Below are positions 56,317 through 64,000 of a stretch of 64,000 nt of DNA, in pieces. The position numbers were made by a program, and so were the translations under genes. The notes below the pieces were generated by a model. The model had not been told where the DNA came from. It was given only the letters and a program-made list of their open reading frames with translations, and did not search any database. Every line of letters begins with the position of its first letter. Position 1 is the first letter of the stretch. The DNA comes from Dactylellina haptotyla (Eukaryota; Ascomycota; Orbiliomycetes; Orbiliales; Orbiliaceae). The stretch lies in assembly GCA_031310005.1 (NCBI GenBank), contig CM062388.1, positions 2,046,001 through 2,110,000 of the forward strand. Reading direction: 5' to 3'.

Positions 56317-58218
56317 GGCCGATATGTTATTCGTCCGAATGTAGCTATCCTAAATTATGGTAAATGCGTGCGACATGCGTTGAACCTCTTACACGGTAGA
56401 TATTACGAAAGGTGCATCATGAATACCATTTGAGAAAGCAAGCTTCTTCCCATCTTGAGCACGAACCATAGATTATATAGAGTGCGGTATCTCTCTATAA
56501 TCTTTAATTGAGTGTAAAACGCTCGACCCACCTTCAGCCGTAACGGTTTCTGCGCATTGCGGGGCTATCAGGTGTGCATGGTTTCCGAGTTTAATCACAA
56601 TTATCACAATTCTGCTATTTGACAGTTTCAGCAAGCCGATGTTATAAGACTGCAAGCGAACCTGCAGTGGATGCAGCGTGTCCCACAAAATTGACCGGGA
56701 TGTGTTGTGCTGGGCGGACAATTTTGTAATGCCATTCGCCAGTTTGGGACCGGATGAACAACGAACAAGTTGGCTGACTTATTGAATGTGGAACCTTTGC
56801 CAGTTTTTTTTCTGGCTTGCATATGCTTGCGATTGCGGCGTTGCGGCATGCATTTGAGACTATTAAGTGCTTGTTGATATACCGCCGTCGAGCCCTCTCA
56901 TTTGATATAGGTGGAAATCGGCCTAAGCGGACAATTTGGTTTTGTCGAGGAATCGTTTGTCTCGCAAGGCTAGATGCCGGACTGGTCCCACAAAGAGGAA
57001 TCGTGCGGATTTGTTCATTGAGTGAACGCGCTGCGTCAATAACGACTCTTTTGCGCTTTGTCGCAGTTTGATGGCTGGCAATAGAAGAGTTGATAGAAGT
57101 TGACGGGCTTCTACATTCAAAAAGTGCTAAATTCGAGTGGTCTCGTTGGATAATTAATCTTCAGAAGATCCCGTTTGCGTTCCGTTTACACTATGTCATT
57201 TACCACGGAATTAAAAACAATTGTAACATTTGCGGTGACTTGCGCCGTTATCAGGAATCAACTTGATAAGATCGCGATGACGAGAAACTTGCCAACCTAG
57301 AAGCAATTCTGATATCGATTTCGAGTCGATATTCTTGAATATTGATACGATATCGATATGGTTAAATCAAAATATTTGTTCGCAATGATCAGCGGAAAAA
57401 GAATTCAAGTAAAAAGCAATATCGGTACGCACAATAAATTATCAAATATCAACCATCCTAACTCACGAAACCATTTTATGTCAAGTCCTAGCTGTTATGC
57501 GTATACGTACGTAGACTGAACGCCGAATTCCGCGAAAATTAATCAATAACGCATTAAATAATACAGGTTTCGTACCTTTTCCGGTCTGAGCTTCAAACCT
57601 GTAACAGAACACCCAATTCAGACCCTTCAAACCCGTCGGACGACCATTTGAGGCAACACCATCTCCATATGAGTACTAGCTCCCCTTCCCTCCGCTACCA
57701 GACGGAGCAACATCACTGTTGGCATTGCATACTGCATTTTATTAATATATAATATAGCGCCACTTGAGATAAACCGGTAAAGATCATGTTTGACCCATAC
57801 TGAAAGAGTGGTGAAACTAGTCGGGAAGAATACCTGGTACTGCCGAAAACGTGGGAGAAAGTTGGGCGGTCTCACTATGTATTGTATCTGTTCGTGACAA
57901 CCAAGTTTTAACTAGTAGTGGGCTAGTGGTCGGAATTCAAGCCGTTATTAGAAGCATTACCGTGGTAATATACTCCACTAGATTACAATGGGGTTAGTCG
58001 GGCTACTACACATTAAATATATAAGATGGTGAACGTCGTTCCTGGGTTGTATCTTCAATTCTCACTAATAATATCTATTCTTCTTGAACGAACGTGGCTG
58101 GCCCAGTTCGAACGTTCATTCTATTAATTATTTCCCTTCTAGCAATTTAATAATACACTGAGGCTGGTACTCAACAATACAATTTCCTTTCAATCAGGTT
58201 AATAAAATAAGGATAAAA
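56317..58218. other. 1.9 kb intergenic with one diverged repeat copy
   Basis: No supported gene. Holds the second copy of the dispersed repeat (56957-56995). The stretch near 57300-57450 is AT-rich with GATATCGAT-type strings. The final 200 bases are the promoter side of the repeat-bearing secreted gene. Confidence 0.4.
56957..56995. repeat. diverged dispersed repeat, copy 2
   Basis: Partner of 27921-27959, with 35 of 39 positions identical. The minus strand reads FLFVGPVRHLALRDKRF here against FGFVGLVQHLALRDNIF in copy 1, so similarity persists at protein level. Family unknown. Confidence 0.45.
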
Positions 58219-59034
58219 ATGAAAACCACAACAATAGTCTCCACCCTCGTGGTCCTCGCCACAACCGTCTCCGCGGCCCCCCCCAACATTGTTAGCGGCC
58301 GACAAGGCTCTCAAAAGCAGGCAATAATAGCCCGCGGCCTCCCCGAACAACAATCCTTCATCGCCAGCGGTAGCACAGGAAAACAAGCCATCATCGCCCG
58401 CGGCCTTCCAGAGGAACAGACCGCAGACTCTCAATCTGCAATCGTAGCACGCGGCCTGCCATTCCAGCAAGCCCCGCTAGTATACGACATCAAAGCTCTC
58501 AGCGACGCCGCAGCCGCCCGCCACAAACCAGGATACCTAGCCCTGAAAGCCGCCGCCAAAGCAGAGGAACACGATAACCCCCCCGCCGCACATGTAGCAC
58601 ACGCGCGCCATAAATGTAAAATGCACAAATCTAAGCACGTCCGCCGCTTCGATCTAAGCTCCATGCTCAGCGGTGCCTCGTCGCTATTAAACCCCATCAA
58701 TTCGTTCATGGCCCCGCTTACATCCATGATGGCGCCGTTGACGTCCATGATTTCTAATAGTGGCGGTACTGGCGGACCGTCCGCGGGATTGTTCCCCACT
58801 GGTGGAGCTCCTAATGCTGCTGCTGGTCAGAGCCCCTTTGGTACTCCTGCTGGTGGAGCGATTCCTGCTGGTGGTGGTATTCCTGCTAGTGGCGCTCCTG
58901 CTACTGGGAGCACGCCACCTTGGAGAGTTAAGAGGTCGGTAGGCGCGCAGGCGCCGTTGGTGCCGGTTCAGAAGAAGGGGAGCACAGGTGGTGGAGAGTC
59001 TTTATTGACCTTTGTGCCAACTTATATGGTTTGA
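58219..59034 (+). CDS. secreted repeat-bearing precursor-like protein
   Basis: A single exon of 271 residues. Signal peptide 1-19 or so (TIVSTLVVLATTVSA-APP). Residues 24-84 hold three repeats: QAIIARGLPEQQ (34-45), QAIIARGLPEEQ (56-67) and SAIVARGLPFQQ (73-84). Units 1 and 2 are preceded by a related I(V/A)SG-x2-G-K-Q lead. A charged Ala-rich part follows with a His/Lys-rich HKCKMHKSKH and HVRRFD, a dibasic site. The C-terminal half is Gly/Ala/Pro-rich, with a second dibasic RVKRS near residue 240. A signal peptide, short near-identical repeats and dibasic sites resemble fungal Kex2-processed repeat proteins and RiPP precursors. However, the repeats themselves are not separated by KR, so processing of the repeats is speculative. 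A structural wall protein is the main alternative. The codon third positions are C-rich in the first half. Confidence 0.75.
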   Translation: MKTTTIVSTLVVLATTVSAAPPNIVSGRQGSQKQAIIARGLPEQQSFIASGSTGKQAIIARGLPEEQTADSQSAIVARGLPFQQAPLVYDIKALSDAAAARHKPGYLALKAAAKAEEHDNPPAAHVAHARHKCKMHKSKHVRRFDLSSMLSGASSLLNPINSFMAPLTSMMAPLTSMISNSGGTGGPSAGLFPTGGAPNAAAGQSPFGTPAGGAIPAGGGIPASGAPATGSTPPWRVKRSVGAQAPLVPVQKKGSTGGGESLLTFVPTYMV

Positions 59035-59362
59035 ATTTTATTAATTTGCATTTGATCGGTGTTAATGGCGTTATTGGTGTACCTTTTTTTTTGCAGTGAC
59101 TTTATTAGACAGGATAAGGTCTTTAATATAAATGAGAAAAGTAATAATGAAAATGAATTTTATTTCTTTAAAACTTAAGACGTGTGAAAATTAGCTTCTT
59201 CCATCTTGAAACCGTTGTAAAAGTCTGATCATAGTAAAGCCTTCATGTACCCGTAGGGAATTTGAACTTGCGTAGAAAGAAAATCAGAGTGGAGATCAGA
59301 ACTCCTAGAATCAAGTGTTGACAGAGTTAGATCAGGAATTAGAGCAGATGATATGACCTGCA
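59035..59362. other. intergenic
   Basis: 3' flank of the repeat-bearing gene, AT-rich, with no gene seen. Confidence 0.45.
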
Positions 59363-60147
59363 CTAAACCCTCGTGAAGTCGGCAGCCTCTTGAGCCGCAA
59401 TATGCGCAAAAGTATTCAAATGACAAGGAATCCACCAGAACGACACTTCCAAACCAAGTTTTTGAGTATCTCGTAACATTTTAAACAGCCACTCCCAGAG
59501 ATCACGGTTCAGAACAGGCTCACCCCTCGATCTCTTCCAATCCCTGCGATTCCAATCCTTACCCCATTCAGTAGCCCCCTTAGCCACGTACTGCGAGTCT
59601 GTAGCGATTACCAGCTTCTTTTGTTCTTCGCTGTCCCAATGCATCTGTAGGATCCCGATGACCGCGCGTAATTCAGCTCTGTTGACGTGTGTGGTGTCTT
59701 GTTCCCGTCTGGTCCGGTATCTTCGAGTCGAAAGGAGATGACGCCGTAAATGTATCCGTAAGGTGTTTGTCCGGGAGGTCGGAAGTGTAATGCGCATCCG
59801 GCGGTAGCACCTGGGGTTCCATTCCTACGACAGGAGCCGTCGGTGTAGACAAGCATACATGTGAGATCTTGGGTATTGATAAACCGAACGGTTTGGAAAC
59901 CAAGGTGGTCAGTGCATTCTCGTGGAGGGAATAGAGTTTGAGGCGTAGCTTCGGTGTCGGGAGGCTCGAAAACTTCGATATCTGGAATGATGGTGGTCTG
60001 GTGAGCTAAGTATCCCTCTACCTTGCGGATGACGGGTTGGTCGTCTTGTTCATAGATTGAGACTGGGGTGGCGAGGAGCATCCCGGTAGGGGCCGCTCGC
60101 AACCTCTGATTGGTTTGGTAGAGCGAAGTACTTTGCTGGTACGACAT
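59363..60147 (-). pseudogene. RNase H type-1 gene, apparently frame-broken
   Basis: The minus strand begins MSYQQSTSLYQTNQRLR and reaches the RNase H core MLVYTDGSCRRNGTPG (first catalytic Asp), then CALHFRPPG and FRLEDTGPDG. Near 59685 the family reading switches frame: TPHTS in the first frame, NRAELRAVIGILQMHW in the other. The second frame continues KLVIATDSQYVAKGATEWG, KNRD-like LNRDLWEWLF and FWWIPCHLNTFAHIAAQEAA. The two halves abut, leaving no room for an intron, so a single-base indel is likely, either a real mutation or a sequence error. The fourth acidic position (usually AD-x-AA) reads AHIAA, which also argues for decay. The domain order is that of stand-alone fungal RNase H genes. 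No reverse transcriptase or other element part is nearby. Confidence 0.7.
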
Positions 60148-61322
60148 TTTGGTCAGATGGATGACTGTGCGATGAAATATGAGGTCTTATATCAACATTG
60201 AAATATGTATATACAGTTGCAGAGGTACATGCGCGCAAGCTATAATGCAATATATTGCACGCCTACCAGCACGACAACACGGTACAATTGCTCGAGAAAT
60301 GACCTTATAAGCTCGGATGCTGCCATTCTAGGATGGTCTGGTAATAGTGAACATCTGCTACAGAGTACTCATATTTATTACTCTAGGTTCGACCCAACAA
60401 GTAATCTGCCGCTCGATATGCGGATGCAAGTATCGCTCCCATGACGATAGTATCGCAACACCCATCCTCTGGTTCTCTATGAGAACAGGTCCGCTGAATC
60501 CTAGAAAAGTAACTTAGGTAATGTAAATAGCCAAGAATTTCTCGAACCGAGAAAGCTACTCAAAATTCCTTCTGATATAATATCGACACCTCGTAGTCTG
60601 GGGGACACTTCGGGCTGTCCGATCAGTATCAAATTGGGTTAGCTTAGGGTAACGTCGTTGTGTTGACGCACGACAGATCCAGATCTGTCACAAAAGCGAT
60701 GCCAAGGTCCGCAAGCCAAAACCGGGTTTCAACCTCCACCAGGTGGCCTTCCATTGATACAGAAATATCTGCAGAGGGGCTTTATTATTTCACTTCTATT
60801 AGCAGAGCTCTCATCGGTGACTATCCGACCTGGGAGACTTGTACTTGTGCGGAACCAGCTTCCACTTACGCAACCGTTTGATTCCTACTGTGCCAATGCG
60901 TTGTTCCATGGGGTCAGTTTAAGCCTGTTAACTGTTCCGCGACTAGACGAGATCTTGCGCACGCACCAGGCAACGAGACAATAGAACTTCTAGAAGCCGT
61001 CTAGTCTATTCTAGAAGCCAATTGCAAAAGTGGATTTTGTATTTTACAGCCTAACTTTATCTCCGCATTTCAATTGCCTGTGCACGAGCGAAGCTATAAG
61101 AAGGGCATCTCCCAATGTATTTTTTCACAGTCGAACTACGTATACACACCCTCATTCCATCGTTTAAGATATCATCTGGCTGGCCCGGTTTCTTATTATC
61201 ATACATTCATTAATTGAGCGTCCTGCTCTCTTCATAATATCTGTTGCGCTGGCCCTAACATCCTTCAATTTTGCAATCCGCGATTGCTTTTAGTTTCAAA
61301 AATAATATTTACAAAATTGAAA
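60148..61322. other. intergenic
   Basis: 1.2 kb with no supported gene. Contains two TTCTAGAAGCC copies near 61000, possibly regulatory for the secreted gene at 61323. Confidence 0.4.
60988..61019. promoter_or_regulatory. paired TTCTAGAA elements, heat-shock-element-like
   Basis: Two copies of TTCTAGAAGCC (60988-60998 and 61009-61019), 21 bases apart and about 300 bases upstream of the secreted gene at 61323. TTC-nn-GAA inverted units are the core of heat shock factor sites. Motif match only; chance occurrence is possible. Confidence 0.3.
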
Positions 61323-61805
61323 ATGAAGATTTCTTACATGATCTCCGTCCTGGCTCTCGCCTCAACTTCGGTCCTCGCAGCCCCGGCCGATACTCCTGGA
61401 AACCAAGCCGCCATTCCAGCAAAACAAGCCACCCCAGCGGTCGCGAACAACCAAGCAAATCCAGCGGCCAAGCCGCCCAAGGACGGTGCAGCTATCAAAG
61501 CAGAGTTCATGAAGGATGACGCACGGAAGCTGCCACCACAGCAACTTCAGTTCTTCAACGGTCTAGGTCCTGAAGTGTGGGACCAACTCGCCGCTCTTAG
61601 AGTTAAGGAAAAAGCTATAAAGTATCAACGCAAGAACGCCTGGGATGCGCTTTACAAAGGGAGCATTCCCGATTGGAATAACTTATCTACTGTCAAGCCT
61701 CCAAAAACGAACGGTAAAGACAAGAGGGCCGTTGCCACCAACCCCAAGCAAAACCCCCCCAAACCCAAACCTAAGCCCACCTCCTTGCCCCCCCAAATAT
61801 TTTAA
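61323..61805 (+). CDS. small secreted Pro/Lys-rich protein
   Basis: A single exon of 160 residues starting at the ATG at 61323, which places a clean signal peptide first (SYMISVLALASTSVLAAPA). An upstream in-frame start would put charged sequence before it. A Gln/Ala/Pro-rich segment follows (residues 20-60, NQAAIPAKQATPAVANNQAN). A compact charged helical part comes next (KLPPQQLQFFNGLGPEVWDQ, VKEKAIKYQRKNAWDALYKG), then a dibasic DKRA and a Pro/Lys tail (KPKPKPTSLPP). No cysteines. No known family. Like the gene at 58219 it has a short secreted product with a dibasic site, and the two flank the broken RNase H gene. Confidence 0.7.
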   Translation: MKISYMISVLALASTSVLAAPADTPGNQAAIPAKQATPAVANNQANPAAKPPKDGAAIKAEFMKDDARKLPPQQLQFFNGLGPEVWDQLAALRVKEKAIKYQRKNAWDALYKGSIPDWNNLSTVKPPKTNGKDKRAVATNPKQNPPKPKPKPTSLPPQIF

Positions 61806-62532
61806 AGAAAGATTATCACCGTACATAGAAATAATTAGGCACATATGGAAATTTATTACACATAAATATCAAATATATACATGCAATCACATAGATTCAC
61901 GAATATTAATAGAAACTTGTAAATCTCCCACAAAATCTATAGCCTAGGTCTTGCGCGAATAAAGCCTTCAAAGAGCACCAAAAATATCACATTCAGATCT
62001 CCTGTGTTGATGCCCTGGCTTTGTAAATCTTTACGTGCTACCTTTATATCATCGCACATAAGGAATGTTGATAATATTGGCGCCACTGTTTACACAAAAT
62101 GCAGCCAAGAATGCGGGCAACTTGGACCAGATGATCACCTCTGAATCTTTTCTATATGCGCAATCCTAGATCTGGTGACAGTCGGTTATGCAACTAACCA
62201 TCCCCGAGCCGTCCCGTCTATGATATCCTCCAGTTGGGATCCGAGCCAGATCTTTAGGTGCCACGAGCCGGTATCACTGCATAAAGAATGTGCTTAGTTA
62301 CCCCCCAACCTTTGCGAGCTGAATATCTACGGAATGGATATACTTGCTGATCACGTAGGAGATGTAATCCGTCAAGTTCACAAATGGTAAGCAGTCACCG
62401 GTCCAACAAAGCTTTCTACCAAGTAGGTCTATATAAACCCGCTTAAGATCTTGTCTCGGTATTCTAATTGTCCATTTCCCAGTATCGAGTTCTACTGGTA
62501 GAAAAAACTCCAAACAGACCAACAATTTGACT
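61806..62532. other. intergenic
   Basis: AT-rich 3' flank of the small secreted gene, then the promoter side of the CxxC gene. No gene seen. Confidence 0.4.
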
Positions 62533-62949
62533 ATGGCTTCTCCTACTTTTAACGACGAACGGCAAACCGATGGCGGCTACCACTGGCTCCTAACTAACGA
62601 AGAAAGGCAACATATCGCCGAAATCCTCGAGATTGATGGTAGCTACCCCTCCTTATTTCCCTCATCCCCAGAACTTTTACTAACCTTCATATTTCTCCAA
62701 GAATCCAATCTAGCCCACGTCTCACATACACCAATCAACCGCTCTCGCATGACGTGCACGCAATGCGGCAAACGCAGCGGCTTGGACGATGTAGTCCAGA
62801 GCGCTCACGAGTTGGGCGTCCACAGCAGCGCGTTCATGATTAACGTGCTGGTCAACGGGTTAAAGGCTAACGGTCCAGTGCATGGTATGGACTGTTCGCG
62901 GTGCGGGGAGAGATTTGATGGGGTTTTCACATATATGTTCTGCGATTGA
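62533..62949 (+). CDS. small protein with two CxxC pairs (zinc-ribbon-like)
   Basis: A single exon of 138 residues beginning MASPTFNDERQTDGGYHWLL. There is no signal peptide. A helical first half contains NEERQHIAEILEIDG. Two CxxC pairs, CTQC-GK (about 75-78) and CSRC-GE (about 121-124), lie about 45 residues apart, the spacing and knuckle form (C-x2-C-G-K/E/R) of a zinc ribbon-like fold. A last Cys sits at 137, just before the end. The region between the pairs is helical (QSAHELGVHSSAFMINVLV). Intracellular. No named family; zinc or iron-sulfur binding is inference. Confidence 0.6.
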   Translation: MASPTFNDERQTDGGYHWLLTNEERQHIAEILEIDGSYPSLFPSSPELLLTFIFLQESNLAHVSHTPINRSRMTCTQCGKRSGLDDVVQSAHELGVHSSAFMINVLVNGLKANGPVHGMDCSRCGERFDGVFTYMFCD

Positions 62950-63245
62950 TCGAGATTGTAACGGCTGGTCGGGGGTCGGTATATAATATACTTAGAGATC
63001 TTATAGCTAGTAATGAAACTCAATTTTTGACGCTGGTTAATACAGTTATTTACAGAATGCGGAAATTCTGTACGAGTCATGGAAGTACGTATATCTGTAA
63101 AGACGCAGTACGTAAATTGACATCGATTGAAACGATAGACCTCCTGGTATCGATAGAAAGACGTCAACGCGCCATATCAACCTGATTTTGTTTAAATTTA
63201 CAATTCTTTTCTCCGCCTTTTTTTTTCTCTGGATCATAATGGCGT
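62950..63245. other. intergenic
   Basis: AT-rich sequence downstream of the CxxC gene. Open frames here start without ATG. No gene seen. Confidence 0.4.
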
Positions 63246-63289
63246 GATAAGAAGATTTTGTTCGTGTCGCCTCCTGTGGTTCGTTCTAG

Positions 63290-63776
63290 AACCTGTAACG
63301 TCCCTCAACGTGTTTGGCGGACTCTAAAACCCTCCTTTCGGCTTCGCGAGCTTCGTCGCGCCCGATTAGGTACCTCCCGACCGTTTTGGTGCTTAGTCCC
63401 GGCGACTCAACACACTGCCGCCGTGCCGTTGACGAATGCTGCTTGGGGGCGGTGCTGGAATATGCGGCAGGTTTAAGAGACGCTTATGGAGTTTGGACTG
63501 CAGTACGCGGAAAGTTTGGTGTGCTATAGGTTAGTAAGTCTGAAGGTCCATCTGGGCAGGGTTCCTTGGTATAGGTTCTTTACTTGTAGTGTTCGATATA
63601 TGGTTTACAGGCGGAATATCTCAGTCTCAAGCGGAGGGTAGAGAGTTTAGCGGCGTTTTTAAGCTTTCTTCGCGCGAAGAGATGCATTTTTTCATGGCGA
63701 TTAGGAGTGAGACAGGTCAACGGGGTGTGCATATCGATCGTATTATATCTCCGAGAGGGCAATGAGTAGGCTATGA
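63290..63776 (+). CDS. possible short spliced gene, weak
   Basis: Two protein-like stretches in different frames: SPGDSTHCRRAVDECC followed by GAVLEYAAGLRDAYGVWTAV (to about 63520), and after a TTTACAG acceptor near 63610, AEYLSLKRRVESLAAFLSFL (to about 63776). A GTTAGTAAG donor-like site at 63530 could join them, but the first frame has no ATG and a stop precedes the donor, so the model is incomplete. Recorded as a lead only. Confidence 0.2.
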
Positions 63777-64000
63777 AATGCGGTTCTCTTATTCTTTCCT
63801 TCTGAGAATATGAAGTTTACTAATATATAGTGTGCCCTATTTTCCCTGTTTGCAAAAATAAAATCCGATGCGCGATCAATATCTGTCGTAGTAACCGGTA
63901 CATTCTACTCTTGACTTGAAAGACACCGGCTGGGCCAGATACTTGGGTATTTTCTCTTCTTCAATCGATTGAGGCCGGCCTCAAGATATTTCTACTATTC
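63777..64000. other. window end, nothing seen
   Basis: AT-rich terminal sequence without a supported feature. Confidence 0.4.

Noticed and set aside
57300-57450. AT-rich GATATCGAT-type strings, considered as a possible origin or repeat array
   Set aside because: No regular period and no flanking structure; simple composition explains it.

Overview
The window is nuclear DNA from a filamentous ascomycete. The evidence is short GT-AG introns of about 55 to 125 bases with CTAAC-type branch sites, two Zn2Cys6 regulators, many secreted Ser/Thr-rich proteins, a LysM adhesin, an HsbA-like protein, a DUF2235 hydrolase, and tRNA genes with introns next to the anticodon. The mix of large cysteine-rich secreted proteins resembles nematode-trapping Orbiliomycetes, but that placement is inference. 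No CRISPR array, rRNA gene or intact mobile element was seen.

Layout. 0-11 kb: a secreted Thr-rich protein (962-2014, minus), a gene-poor 4.9 kb stretch holding one broken gene relic, then a 1184-residue LysM adhesin (6953-10507). 10.9-16 kb: intron-bearing tRNA-Ala and tRNA-Leu genes, then two tandem minus-strand secreted proteins that look like diverged paralogs. 18-26 kb: a single-pass membrane protein with six RRxS motifs, a three-exon small secreted protein, a three-exon Zn2Cys6 regulator, and a convergent secreted protein with a GPTGGGK-C end. 29-36 kb: a four-exon DUF2235 hydrolase, an HsbA-like protein without signal peptide, and a Sec14/CRAL-TRIO lipid-transfer protein. 37-47 kb: a 1073-residue secreted protein with three cysteine modules, a histidine phosphatase, and a second Zn2Cys6 regulator. 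49-56 kb: a ferric-reductase/NADPH-oxidase type flavocytochrome, a CCDC124 homolog, and a four-pass surface protein. 58-63 kb: two small secreted proteins flanking a broken RNase H gene, one of them carrying three copies of an AI(I/V)ARGLP repeat, and a two-CxxC protein. Long intergenic stretches show no convincing genes.

How they relate. This is not an evident metabolic cluster. Nine genes encode proteins with signal peptides and three more encode membrane proteins, so the window is rich in surface and secreted functions (adhesion, chitin or wall contact, possible effectors or processed peptides). Several multi-exon genes were joined here by reading splice sites by eye. Junctions are given so they can be tested with RNA-seq.
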